A stretch of 64,000 nt of DNA from Brevibacterium marinum (GTDB lineage: Bacteria > Actinomycetota > Actinomycetes > Actinomycetales > Brevibacteriaceae), in NCBI RefSeq assembly GCF_011927955.1, contig NZ_JAATJN010000001.1, positions 744,001 through 808,000 of the forward strand, given 5' to 3'. Below the pieces are notes generated by a model. That model did no database searches. It was not told where the DNA came from and worked only from the letters and a program-made list of their open reading frames with translations. Each line of letters starts with the position of its first letter. The first letter of the stretch is position 1. Made by a program: the position numbers and the translations under genes. Below are positions 17,706 through 26,220 of this stretch, one piece after another.

Positions 17706-18638
17706 TCACGGTTCAGGCTGAGGCGAGGCGCCGATGGCGGAGAACTCGCCGGGATCTCCGCTCAAAGCCCGCAACACGGTTCGATGTAACCAATCCAATG
17801 CAGATGTGTGCTGCAGAGTCGTGCGCCTGAGCAACGAAATCTCGGCAGGTGGAAGGTCGAAAGGCAGTGGCCGCCATTTCAGCGGCCATGTCGTCGACCA
17901 ACCATCGGCAATCGACTCGGGAACTATTGCCAACAAACTCTCACAGACACTGAGCAGAGGCGGAAGCGAGGAGAATCGATGAACGGTCACTGCTCCCTCC
18001 CAGCCGCCGCCCACCCGAGTGAATGCTGCTCGGAGGTTCGGTGCCCCCGAATCTCCGGCAACGATCGCACGCTCGGCGTCCAAGAGCTGCGCCACCGTCA
18101 GTTCACCGGTCGCCAAACCGTTGTTCTGATTCATCAATGCGACGTAGTTCTCGGTCTTGAGGAGCCTCTGATCGAAGTTACCCTTCGGAAGCATCGGAGA
18201 GATGGCCAGATCGATGGTGCCGTGCGAGAGCCAAGCCGACAGTTGCGACATGTCTATGGGAACGACCTCCACAGTGACGTTCGGCGCGGTGTCGCAGACT
18301 GCGGAGTAGAGGGCGGGAAAGTATCCAACCTCACCCAACTCAGACATCGCGATGCGGAAATGGTGACCCGAAGACTCGGGATCGAACCCGTGCACGGCGT
18401 CCAAGGTGCGATCGATGGCCAACAACGATTCGTGGAGCTCAGGGTAGACGCTGTGTGCCAAGGGAGTCGGAGCCATACCTCTGCCGCTTCGCTCGAACAG
18501 CGAATCATCCAGACTGCGTCTCAGCCTGCCCAATGCCTGACTGACTGCCGGTTGGGTGAGGAACAGTCGGTTGGCCGCCTCTGTGAGGCTCCGAGTTTCA
18601 TACACTGCGATGAAGATGCGCAGCAGATTTAGATCCAC
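17706..18638 (-). CDS. LysR family transcriptional regulator
   Basis: The protein is 310 residues with the LysR winged HTH LNLLRIFIAVYETRSLTEAA and TQPAVSQALGRLRRSLDD at residues 2-40 and a periplasmic-binding-type effector domain. GTG 18636-18638 places the HTH at the very N-terminus as usual, with AAGGCGGG upstream. It is divergent from the first O-demethylase gene across a 138-bp AT-rich gap, the classic LysR arrangement, so it probably activates the catabolic operon in response to a methoxyaromatic acid or pathway intermediate. Its stop lies beside the IS remnant. Confidence 0.88.
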   Translation of the reverse strand: MDLNLLRIFIAVYETRSLTEAANRLFLTQPAVSQALGRLRRSLDDSLFERSGRGMAPTPLAHSVYPELHESLLAIDRTLDAVHGFDPESSGHHFRIAMSELGEVGYFPALYSAVCDTAPNVTVEVVPIDMSQLSAWLSHGTIDLAISPMLPKGNFDQRLLKTENYVALMNQNNGLATGELTVAQLLDAERAIVAGDSGAPNLRAAFTRVGGGWEGAVTVHRFSSLPPLLSVCESLLAIVPESIADGWSTTWPLKWRPLPFDLPPAEISLLRRTTLQHTSALDWLHRTVLRALSGDPGEFSAIGASPQPEP

Positions 18639-18776
18639 AGCGTTGCCCGCCTTTGCGTCAGGTGCTAACCGATAAACACAACCCAATAGCTCGTATAAGT
18701 AAGTCTAATATTTCATAGTGATCATCATATGTATCGTCTATACAAGCACGCAACACAGTCCCACGAAGGAGTGCCC
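18639..18776. promoter_or_regulatory. LysR / O-demethylase divergent promoter region
   Basis: This 138-bp gap is notably AT-rich around 18690-18745, as expected for back-to-back promoters with LysR sites (T-N11-A type). Several candidate boxes can be drawn, but none is convincing enough to assign. Confidence 0.4.
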
Positions 18777-20129
18777 GTGACCGAATCACTTGCAGAAGCA
18801 ATCCAGCGCGCAGGCGGAGCAATTTCGCTGCTGCGCAATGCACAGGCAAAACCCACCATCTTCCCTGTGCAGCCCGAGTTCAGTAACTGGCGAACCGAGC
18901 AGAGGTCGTGGCGGAAGTCCGTTGCGCTGCTCGACCAGTCGCACCATATGTCCGATCTCTTTATCAAAGGTCCTGACGCGCTGAAGCTGCTCTCCGATGT
19001 CGCCGTGAACAGCTTTGAGAAATTCACTCCCAACAAAGCTAAACAGTTCATTGCGGTCAATCACGAGGGCTACCTCATCGGGGATGCCATTCTCTTCTAC
19101 CTTGAAGAGCAGTCATTCGATCTCGTCGGCTGGCACATGGTTCTGGACTGGCTCCAATACCACGGCGAAACGGGCGACTACGATGTCACTTTCGAGCGTG
19201 ACGCCAGCTCGGCCGTGCGCAAGGGTGACCCGATCCAGTACCGCTACGAGGTGCAGGGGCCACGGGCACTCGAACTCATGGAAAGAGTGACCGGCGGCGA
19301 GGTGCCGCAGACTCGCTTCTTCGGAATGACTGACTTCGTCATCGACGGACTGCAGGTCCGCTCGTTGCGTCATGGCATGGCCGGGCAGCCAGGCTTCGAG
19401 CTTTTCGGTCCTTGGGTCGAGGGCGAGCGCGTCCGGTCGGCACTGATCAAGGCCGGCGAAGGTCTCGACCTCGTGCTCGTCGGCTCGAAGGCATACTCGT
19501 CATCGAACCTGGAGTCGGCGTGGGTCCCCTCACCCTTCCCTGCGATCTTCAGCGGAGAAGGCACCGAAGAATACCGAAACTGGCTGCCGGCCGATCGTGC
19601 AGGCTCCCTCGCCGGAAGCTTCGACTCCGACCGGGTTGAGGACTTCTACCTCACGCCATACGATCTGGGATACGGTCGAAGCGTGAAATTCGATCACGAA
19701 TTCATCGGCAAGAAGGCACTTCAGCGCCTCGCTGAGAATCCGCCTCGGCAGAAAGTCACCCTGCTGTGGGACCCTTCCGATGTCGCGGCCGCCATCCAGA
19801 CTCAGTTCGAGTCGGGCGTTCCCGCGAAGTACATCGATTTTCCGAAGTCTCGCTACGGGCAATACCAAGTCGATCGGGTGCTCGTCGATGGCAGAGAAAT
19901 CGGAATCTCACATGACCCTGGCTACATCACCAATGAACAGGCGTTCGTTTCGTTGGCAAGCGTCGACAACGAATACGCGAAGCCCGGAACCGAAGTGACG
20001 ATCGTGTGGGGCGAAGACCCGGTCTCTGCGAAGGCGGCGGTGGAAGAACATCGGCAGGTGAGCATCCGCGCGACAGTGGAACCCGCCCCATATTCGGCCT
20101 TCGCTCGCGAAAACTACCGCAAGAACTGA
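18777..20129 (+). CDS. ligM: Tetrahydrofolate-dependent aromatic O-demethylase, LigM/DesA-like (copy 1)
   Basis: This 450-residue protein is of the GcvT/aminomethyltransferase fold with the LigM-type start FSNWRTEQRSWRKSVALLDQ and [20 protein letters not shown], a folate-binding core around VRSLRHGMAGQPGFELFGPW, and the C-terminal barrel. LigM and DesA move the methyl group of vanillate, 3-O-methylgallate or syringate to THF, giving 5-methyl-THF. GTG 18777 behind GAAGGAG is preferred over the upstream ATG 18729. Its neighbours include metF, purU and folD homologues that can process methyl-THF. It is related to, but not a recent duplicate of, the gene at 32197. Exact substrate is unknown. Confidence 0.82.
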   Translation: MTESLAEAIQRAGGAISLLRNAQAKPTIFPVQPEFSNWRTEQRSWRKSVALLDQSHHMSDLFIKGPDALKLLSDVAVNSFEKFTPNKAKQFIAVNHEGYLIGDAILFYLEEQSFDLVGWHMVLDWLQYHGETGDYDVTFERDASSAVRKGDPIQYRYEVQGPRALELMERVTGGEVPQTRFFGMTDFVIDGLQVRSLRHGMAGQPGFELFGPWVEGERVRSALIKAGEGLDLVLVGSKAYSSSNLESAWVPSPFPAIFSGEGTEEYRNWLPADRAGSLAGSFDSDRVEDFYLTPYDLGYGRSVKFDHEFIGKKALQRLAENPPRQKVTLLWDPSDVAAAIQTQFESGVPAKYIDFPKSRYGQYQVDRVLVDGREIGISHDPGYITNEQAFVSLASVDNEYAKPGTEVTIVWGEDPVSAKAAVEEHRQVSIRATVEPAPYSAFARENYRKN

Positions 20130-20205
20130 TCGCCTAACGCCGCTCGCCCCCACGGCCGACTCCATAGCCTCATACCATTTCGCACAGGGGTGAAAGAAAT
20201 CAGCC

Positions 20206-20727
20206 GAATCGCATCCGGTGATCAACGGCATTCGCCACGTTCGTACCCGTGACTACGTGAAGGTGCTCGAAGGTGGATAGGTCGAATTCCTTGGACGCGG
20301 TTCGGCAGCGATCAATACAGGCAGGGAAAAGGTCTACCCCTCCGAAGTCGAAGAAGGACTGCTTGACTACCCCGGAGTATATGACGTCGCAGTGTTCGGC
20401 CTGCCAGACGAAAGTCTGGGTGAGAAAGTTTCGCCAGTCGTGGCAGTACAGAGCGAGGCGAGTGTCACGGTCCAGGATCTGCAGGCCCGGGTGGGTGCAG
20501 AACTCGCCGGATACAACAAGCCTCGAGTCATCAGAATCCGCGAGTCTCTGGGCCGGACGCCAGCGGGACAGCTCAATCATGCCCGTGCGAAGGAACTTGC
20601 TTCGGACCTCATGGAGCCAGGCCCAGGGGAGGGCGAAGCCGCCGCCACGAAGGAAGAGTTCAGACAGGGGTACAGCGACGGAGCTGAGTCAACCGAGACA
20701 AATGTCGCGAATCGGGCGGGTCGATGA
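20206..20727 (+). pseudogene. Acyl-CoA synthetase C-terminal fragment (pseudogene)
   Basis: In one frame this reads PVINGIRHVRTRDYVKVLE, GG, stop, VEFLGRGSAAINTGREKVY, then PSEVEEGLLDYPGVYDVAVF and AGYNKPRVIRIRESLGRTP. This is the hinge and AMP-binding C-terminal domain of FadD-type ligases. The TAG at 20278-20280 stands where a Trp is expected. The whole N-terminal ATP-binding domain is missing. It sits between the first O-demethylase and ligA and is a relic of a ligase once part of the island. Confidence 0.85.
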
Positions 20728-20821
20728 GCCGATGTTCTCCGCATCCCGGCCCCCTAGGCTCGATAAGTGAGATGAATCACTGTAAAAGACAGTCGTCACC
20801 ACGACAGATAAGGGAAGCATC

Positions 20822-21178
20822 GTGTCGTCCTACACCCCGAAGGTTGAAGGGACCCACGTCTACGACACTCAGATGAGTCGTCAGGGACGAGCCCTCAATA
20901 AAATGCTGTACTCACTCAAGAATCCAGAGAATCGCGAACTCTTCATCGCCGATGAGTCCGCGTACTGCGACAAACACGGCCTCAGTGCCGAACAGAAGCT
21001 GGCGGTCCTCGACCGCGATTGGAAGAAGATGACCGAGATCGGCGGTTCGATCTTCTACGTCATCAAGCTCGCTGCCATTGATAAGAAGTCGATGCAGGAC
21101 CTCGGCGGAGTCTTCACCGGGATGAGCACAGAACAGTTCAAGGCTGAGCTGAAAGCAGGAGGACGGAATTTTGGCTGA
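20822..21178 (+). CDS. ligA: Extradiol dioxygenase small (alpha) subunit, LigA-type
   Basis: The protein is 118 residues: RQGRALNKMLYSLKNPENRE, DESAYCDKHGLSAEQKLAVL, then GGSIFYVIKLAAID and a C-terminal GGRN. This is the all-helical LigA fold of protocatechuate 4,5-dioxygenase, which caps the active site of LigB. Gallate dioxygenases carry the same domain fused to LigB; here it is a separate gene. GTG 20822 has AAGGGAAG upstream. It overlaps ligB by 8 bp. Confidence 0.88.
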   Translation: MSSYTPKVEGTHVYDTQMSRQGRALNKMLYSLKNPENRELFIADESAYCDKHGLSAEQKLAVLDRDWKKMTEIGGSIFYVIKLAAIDKKSMQDLGGVFTGMSTEQFKAELKAGGRNFG

Positions 21179-22052
21179 GATCACCTGGGGACTCGCAACG
21201 TCCCACGTACCCTCGATCGGTGCCGCAATGGACAATGAGAAGACGGAGGACGAACTGTGGAAGCCGCTCTTCGACGGCTACCAACCGGCCCGCGAATGGA
21301 TGGCCGAGCAGAAGCCGGATGTGGCGATCGTGATCTACAACGACCATGCCAACGCCCTCGGCCTGGAGATGATCCCGACGTTCTCGATCGGAACAGCTGA
21401 ACACTATGATGTGGCCGATGAAGGCTACGGACCGCGTCAGGTGCCGAATATCGTCGGCGACGCTGAACTCTCCGAGCACATCCTCGTCAACCTCGTGGAC
21501 GAAGGATTCGACATGACTGTGCTGCAGGAACTCGACGTCGATCATGGGCTGACAGTTCCCCTCTCTGTCTATACTCCGAATCCCGGCGATGCCTGGCCCT
21601 GCAGGGTCGTGCCGATGCTCGTCAACGTCTTGCAGTACCCACAGCCGACGGCAGACCGCTGCCTGGCCCTCGGCGAAGCCCTCGGGCGTGCCATTCGCTC
21701 GTTCCCACAGGACATCAAGGTCGCCGTCTTCGGCACCGGAGGAATGTCCCACCAACTCTCCGGCGAGCGAGCGGGACTGATCAACCAGGAGTTCGACCGC
21801 AACTTCCTCGAGAAGATTGAAACCGACCCCGAATCGCTCTCCCAGATCACCCGCGCCGAATATGTCGAGCAGGCAGGTTCGGAAGGAATCGAGATGATCA
21901 TGTGGCTGATCATGAGGGGTGCACTGGGCGACAACATTCGCCGAGTCCACGACACGTACCATGTGCCGGCTTCTAACACCGCGGCAGCATTGGCACTGTT
22001 CGCCGCCGAGAAATCGGCCGAAGAGAATACGGATGCTGCGATTGCGCAGTGA
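21171..22052 (+). CDS. ligB: Class III extradiol ring-cleavage dioxygenase large (beta) subunit, LigB-type
   Basis: The protein is 293 residues with the LigB fold. By comparison with protocatechuate 4,5-dioxygenase, the Fe(II) ligands are His12 (ATSHVPS), His59 (IYNDHANAL) and Glu241 (SEGIEM), and the catalytic base is His194 (GTGGMSHQLSG). It cleaves a catecholic or pyrogallol-type acid next to the hydroxyl pair. TTG 21171 follows GGAGG and overlaps ligA, which suits stoichiometric subunit synthesis. Because GalB and GalC homologues follow, and no CHMS dehydrogenase or PDC hydrolase is found, gallate or 3-O-methylgallate is a likelier substrate than protocatechuate. Confidence 0.88.
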   Translation: MAEITWGLATSHVPSIGAAMDNEKTEDELWKPLFDGYQPAREWMAEQKPDVAIVIYNDHANALGLEMIPTFSIGTAEHYDVADEGYGPRQVPNIVGDAELSEHILVNLVDEGFDMTVLQELDVDHGLTVPLSVYTPNPGDAWPCRVVPMLVNVLQYPQPTADRCLALGEALGRAIRSFPQDIKVAVFGTGGMSHQLSGERAGLINQEFDRNFLEKIETDPESLSQITRAEYVEQAGSEGIEMIMWLIMRGALGDNIRRVHDTYHVPASNTAAALALFAAEKSAEENTDAAIAQ

Positions 22053-22078
22053 TCGATCCGACAACCATGGCAACAGAG

Positions 22079-22128
22079 CAGTGGGCACCAAGCAATGACT
22101 CCGTGCGAGGGCGTGCCGGTACCCACTG
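22079..22128. other. Inverted repeat between ligB and the transporter gene
   Basis: CAGTGGGCACC (22079-22089) pairs with GGTACCCACTG (22118-22128) with one mismatch and a 28-nt loop. It could be an RNA hairpin that reduces read-through from the dioxygenase genes into the transporter gene, or a protein site. Confidence 0.3.
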
Positions 22129-22158
22129 TGGCTGTGCATAGGGACCAAGGACTAAGAC

Positions 22159-23544
22159 ATGAACGAGCACCAAGCTTCCGACGCTGTCAATGCTGACAGT
22201 GTCAATGCGGCGAGTCACTGCAGCTCGACCGCAGCTTCAGTAAGCGGGCAGGTACCCACAGCGCAGGAACGGCGCAAGGTGCTGGGTGCCTCTCTCGCGG
22301 GCACCGCCATCGAATGGTACGACTTCTTCATCTACGGGTCGGCCGCCGCAATGATCTTCGGGCCCCAGTTCTTCCCCGCCGGCGACAATCCGATCCTCGG
22401 CACCCTCGCAGCATTCGGAACATTCGCCGTCGGCTTCCTCGCCCGCCCTATGGGCGGACTCATTATGGGTCACTACGGCGACCGGATCGGACGCAAGGCC
22501 ATGCTCCTGGTGTCCATGTTGCTGATGGGATCTGCGACCGTACTCATCGGCCTGCTGCCGAACTACGAGTCGATCGGAATCTGGGCACCCATCCTGCTCG
22601 TCGTCCTCCGTCTCCTCCAGGGAATCGGCGTCGGAGGCGAATGGGGCGGCGCTGTGCTCATGGCGGTTGAGTACTCGCCGAGCAATCGTCGGGCTCTCTA
22701 CGGAGCATTCCCACAGATGGGTCTGCCGTTGGGCATCATCGGAGCCAACCTCGTCTTCATCGTGGTGTCGAACATCATGTCGCCCGAGGCCTTCCAGAGC
22801 TGGGGTTGGCGCGTGCCGTTCCTCATCAGTGCACTGTTGGTGATCATCGCAATGTGGATTCGCCTTCATGTCGAGGACTCTCCAGCGTTCAAGAGCGTCA
22901 AGCAGAAGAAGACTGTTTCCAAGGCACCCATGATCGACCTGTTCCGCAAGCACACGGGGACCGTGCTGTTGGCCGGAGCCATCTCGATCGCATCTCCCGC
23001 CCTCGGCTACATGTATTCGGTGTGGATGCTGTCCCATCGTGAGAATCTCGGTACGGACGGCGTCTCCCAGAATGTCATGTTGGCGCTGATCCTCTGGGGT
23101 GCGGTCTGTCACCTCGTCACGGTGGCGCTCGGAGCAGTTCTCGCGGACAAATTCACGCAGAAGTCGGTGTTCCTCTGGGGAGCAGGCCTACTGGTGGTTT
23201 GGGCCTTCCCCTTCTTCTGGCTCATCGACACCGGCAACTGGCTCTCCATCGCCGTTGCCTTCGCAGTGCTGCTGTTCGTTCAATCCTTGATGGCCGGCCC
23301 TCAGGCTACCCTCATCGCCGAACTCTTCCCCGCCGAAGTCCGCTACTCCGGGGCGTCGGTGGCCTATCAGATCGGATCGATCTTCGGAGGTGGGTTCATG
23401 CCGCTCATCGGCACTGGCCTCTACGCCGCATTCCACAGCTCGACGCCAATCGCCCTCTACCTCTTGGCGATGGGGCTGATCAGCTTCATCGCGATGGCTG
23501 CGCTCAAGGTCGGGGTGCACCGAGCGTCGGCCGACAGCATATGA
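22159..23544 (+). CDS. MHS-family MFS transporter (aromatic acid:H+ symporter candidate)
   Basis: The protein is 461 residues with 12 predicted membrane segments and hallmark metabolite:H+ symporter motifs: SLAGTAIEWYDFFIYGSAA in helix 1, GHYGDRIGRKAML between helices 2 and 3, and LQGIGVGGEWGGAVLM in helix 4. The family includes importers for shikimate, protocatechuate and citrate-like acids. Its place between ligAB and the downstream degradative genes implies uptake of the methoxyaromatic acid. The N-terminus has a 35-residue polar extension. ATG 22159 has AAGGA upstream. Confidence 0.87.
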   Translation: MNEHQASDAVNADSVNAASHCSSTAASVSGQVPTAQERRKVLGASLAGTAIEWYDFFIYGSAAAMIFGPQFFPAGDNPILGTLAAFGTFAVGFLARPMGGLIMGHYGDRIGRKAMLLVSMLLMGSATVLIGLLPNYESIGIWAPILLVVLRLLQGIGVGGEWGGAVLMAVEYSPSNRRALYGAFPQMGLPLGIIGANLVFIVVSNIMSPEAFQSWGWRVPFLISALLVIIAMWIRLHVEDSPAFKSVKQKKTVSKAPMIDLFRKHTGTVLLAGAISIASPALGYMYSVWMLSHRENLGTDGVSQNVMLALILWGAVCHLVTVALGAVLADKFTQKSVFLWGAGLLVVWAFPFFWLIDTGNWLSIAVAFAVLLFVQSLMAGPQATLIAELFPAEVRYSGASVAYQIGSIFGGGFMPLIGTGLYAAFHSSTPIALYLLAMGLISFIAMAALKVGVHRASADSI

Positions 23545-23623
23545 ATCGGCGGGCCGTTTCGTCGGAGCCCGGCGCTCACCCCACAACGACAGCAAACACA
23601 CAACGATACGGAGGCAGAGTCCT

Positions 23624-24325
23624 ATGAGCATATTCGTACTGGTTTCGGGAGCCTGGCATGGCGGCTGGTGCTGGCAGAGGGTCGTACCTCTCCTCCAACA
23701 AGCTGAACACGAGGTTCACACACCCACCTTGACAGGAGTATCCGATCGAGCCCACCTGATCAGTCCCGCCGTCGGCCTCGACACGCATATCGCCGATGTC
23801 GTGAGCTATCTCGAAACCTACGATCTCAACGACGTTATTCTGGTCGGCCACAGCTATGCCGGTCAGGTCATCACCGGGGTCGCGGATGCTGTGCCTGAGC
23901 GTATCTCCGTCCGAGTACATCTCGACGCTTTCATCGGCGATGGTCGCGCTGCCGTCGACATGCAGCCCGCCGAGGTGGCCCATCACTACCGCGAATCCGT
24001 CGAGGGCTCTGGGTTCGGTTGGCTGATACCCACCCGTCCGCTTGAAAAGCTGGGCGTGAGCAACCAAAGCGATTTCGACTGGCTGGCGCCCCGACTGACT
24101 CCTCATCCGTGGAAGACCTACACCGATGAACTCCCGCTCACCGGCGCACACGAGCGGGTGAAGGGAGTGTTCATCGAATGTGTCGACTGGATGCGAGTCT
24201 TCCGGCAATCGCGCGAGAGGGCCGATGAGCTGGGGTGGGCGGTCCACGAGATCGCAACCGGGCACGAAGCGATGGTGACCGCCCCATCGGAGTTGGCCGC
24301 CCTGCTCGACGAAGTCGCCGCCTGA
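23624..24325 (+). CDS. Alpha/beta hydrolase (esterase candidate)
   Basis: The protein is 233 residues with the oxyanion segment LVSGAWHGGWCWQRV, nucleophile elbow VGHSYAG (Ser near residue 79) and catalytic His in ATGHEAM near the C-terminus; this is the EstC/hydroxynitrile-lyase-like branch. GGAGG lies before ATG 23624. In this cluster a hydrolase is chemically useful if 3-O-methylgallate is cleaved directly, since that product is a methyl ester (CHMOD) that needs de-esterification to reach 4-oxalomesaconate. This role is inferred. It could also hydrolyse an aromatic ester entering the pathway. Confidence 0.8.
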   Translation: MSIFVLVSGAWHGGWCWQRVVPLLQQAEHEVHTPTLTGVSDRAHLISPAVGLDTHIADVVSYLETYDLNDVILVGHSYAGQVITGVADAVPERISVRVHLDAFIGDGRAAVDMQPAEVAHHYRESVEGSGFGWLIPTRPLEKLGVSNQSDFDWLAPRLTPHPWKTYTDELPLTGAHERVKGVFIECVDWMRVFRQSRERADELGWAVHEIATGHEAMVTAPSELAALLDEVAA

Positions 24326-24387
24326 GACCAGATCCGCACGGTACACAGCTGCGGGCCCATTCCCATCACTACTGCTGAGGACAAATT

Positions 24388-24663
24388 ATGGAATTCCTGG
24401 TTCGCTTCGAGACAAATCTTCCCGAGACGATGAGCGCAGAAGAAATCGCCGGACTGAAGTCAGCTGAACGCGAGAGAGCTCAAGAGCTGCGGCAGTCCGG
24501 CATCCTGAAGAAGCTCTGGCGCGTCCCCGGCCGCAAAGCGACCGTCGGACTCTGGGCTGCAGTCGATGCAACCGAACTGCATGCTGCTCTGGCTTCCCTA
24601 CCGCAATTCGCCTGGATGGATGCCACTGTCGAACCTCTTGCGACTCATCCTCAGGAGAAGTGA
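24388..24663 (+). CDS. Muconolactone delta-isomerase-like protein
   Basis: The protein is 91 residues and matches CatC over its full length: MEFLVRFETNLPETMS, AERERAQELRQSGILKKLWR, and ELHAALASLPQFAWMDATVE ending THPQEK. CatC catalyses a proton shift in the beta-ketoadipate pathway, yet no catA, catB or pca gene is present here. Since the cluster has GalB and GalC but no GalD/LigU tautomerase, this protein is a candidate for the keto-enol or double-bond isomerisation of 4-oxalomesaconate. GAGGA precedes ATG 24388. The family call is strong; the role is hypothesis. Confidence 0.85.
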   Translation: MEFLVRFETNLPETMSAEEIAGLKSAERERAQELRQSGILKKLWRVPGRKATVGLWAAVDATELHAALASLPQFAWMDATVEPLATHPQEK

Positions 24664-24665
24664 CG

Positions 24666-25442
24666 ATGTTTCAACCCGAAGATCAGACGGTCCTCCCCAT
24701 TCCACCGAATAGGCTTGAGGGAACGGTCTCCATCGTCACCGGAGCCTCCGGCGGATTGGGGTGTGCCATCGCTGATCGTCTGACCGCAGAGGGCAGCACT
24801 GTGGCATGCCTGGATGTAAAAGAGCCCGCAGACGCCGACGGGGCAAACAATCGGGATCATTTCTTCAAGTGCGATATCACCGATGCGGCCGCGGTGGAGT
24901 CGGTGGTCGACGACATTACCGAACTCTTTGGTGGGATCGATATCCTGATCAACAGCGCCGGGATTCTGTCCGGGCGGGAAAGCTCCCTGCGCACCAGCGC
25001 TGAGGAGATGCATCGGTACTTCGACGTCAACGCTGTCGGCCCGATGCATATGGTGCAGTCTTGCTATCCGCAGCTGAAAGCCAGCCGGTGGCGTGGTCGC
25101 GTGATCAACGTGGCATCTCGAACCTTCTTTATGGGCAACCCTGGCCAGTTGGCATATATCGCCTCCAAAGGTGCCCTCACAGGCATGACCCGGGTCCTGG
25201 CCAAAGAATTCGGTCCGGACTGGGTCACAGTCAATGCTGTCATGCCCGCACAAGTGGCAACGCCGGGAACCCGAAAGCATTCCGGTGAAGAAGTGTTCAG
25301 CACGACCATGCACAAGCAGGCGATCGAAGAGTTTGTCACCCCCTCGCATTTTGCGGGTCTCGTGGCCTTTCTGGCCTCGCCCGACGGTGCCCTCATCACC
25401 GGACAGTCCTTGATCTGTGATGGCGGCGGACTGATGAGATGA
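24666..25442 (+). CDS. SDR family oxidoreductase
   Basis: The protein is a 258-residue classical SDR: IVTGASGGLGCAIADRL at the N-terminus, NSAG, NVASRTF as the Ser region and YIASKGALTGMTR with Tyr and Lys, ending GQSLICDGGG. The catalytic Ser position is followed by R-T-F, a little unusual. AGGAG lies 8 nt before ATG 24666; the GTG at 24660, which overlaps the upstream stop, is too close to it. It probably oxidises or reduces a side chain (alcohol or aldehyde) of an aromatic or a ring-cleavage product. The substrate is unknown. Confidence 0.85.
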   Translation: MFQPEDQTVLPIPPNRLEGTVSIVTGASGGLGCAIADRLTAEGSTVACLDVKEPADADGANNRDHFFKCDITDAAAVESVVDDITELFGGIDILINSAGILSGRESSLRTSAEEMHRYFDVNAVGPMHMVQSCYPQLKASRWRGRVINVASRTFFMGNPGQLAYIASKGALTGMTRVLAKEFGPDWVTVNAVMPAQVATPGTRKHSGEEVFSTTMHKQAIEEFVTPSHFAGLVAFLASPDGALITGQSLICDGGGLMR

Positions 25443-25494
25443 GATCCTCACGGCAGATGAGTCAGCCGAATCCAACGAAAGTGGTAGTCCAGTT

Positions 25495-26220
25495 ATGACA
25501 ACAGACAAGAAATCAATCGTAGTCTTCAGCGCTCACTCCGGGGACTTCGTCTGGCGAGCAGGTGGAGCGATCGCCGTATCAGCAGCTCGCGGCGACGATG
25601 TCCACGTCATCTGCCTGAGCTTCGGAGAACGGGGTGAATCCCAAGGCCTGTGGAAGCAGGACGGCATGACCATCGAAAATGTGCGAGAGAAGCGACTCGC
25701 TGAAGCCACCGCAGCTGCAGAGATCCTCGGTGCAAGCGCTGACTTCCTCGACCTCGGCGACTACCCGCTCAACGTCGATGACGAAGCGTTCAACCATGTG
25801 GTCGACCTTCTGCGCCGCTACCGGCCGGACACGATAATCACGCATGTCGCCAACGACCCGTACAACCGCGACCACAATATGGCTCATGAAGTTCTGCTGC
25901 GGTCCCGCATGGTCGCTCAGGCCATGGGTCATAAGACCGAAGACCCGCCGCTCGGTGCTCCGCAAGTGCTCATGTTCGAACCCCACCAGCCGGAGATGTG
26001 CAATTTTTCCGTCGACCTCATCCTCGACATCACCGAGGTCTTCGACGTCAAGCTCAAGGCCATGCAGTGCATGGGCGCACAGAGCCACCTCATCGAGTAC
26101 TACACGGAACTGGCGGTACGTCGCGGTGTCCAGGCTGTTCGCAACAGCGGGAACAGCTCAATCTCACACGCCGAGGCGCATGCTCGCCTGTTCCCAGTCG
26201 TCGGAAGTGATCTCGTATGA
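25495..26220 (+). CDS. galB: 4-oxalomesaconate hydratase, GalB-type (PIG-L fold)
   Basis: The protein is 241 residues of the PIG-L/LmbE deacetylase superfamily but with the GalB variant of the metal motif, AHSGDFVWRAGGAIA instead of AHPDD. Other landmarks are LSFGERGESQGLW and THVANDPYNRDHNMAHEVLL. GalB of Pseudomonas putida hydrates 4-oxalomesaconate to 4-carboxy-4-hydroxy-2-oxoadipate in gallate catabolism and is Zn-dependent. The stop overlaps the aldolase start (ATGA), so consecutive steps are translationally coupled. No strong SD site is seen before ATG 25495. Confidence 0.87.
   Translation: MTTDKKSIVVFSAHSGDFVWRAGGAIAVSAARGDDVHVICLSFGERGESQGLWKQDGMTIENVREKRLAEATAAAEILGASADFLDLGDYPLNVDDEAFNHVVDLLRRYRPDTIITHVANDPYNRDHNMAHEVLLRSRMVAQAMGHKTEDPPLGAPQVLMFEPHQPEMCNFSVDLILDITEVFDVKLKAMQCMGAQSHLIEYYTELAVRRGVQAVRNSGNSSISHAEAHARLFPVVGSDLV

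Noticed and set aside
24388..24663. catC of a catechol beta-ketoadipate pathway
   Set aside because: No catA, catB, pcaD or other beta-ketoadipate gene is nearby; the context is meta-cleavage.
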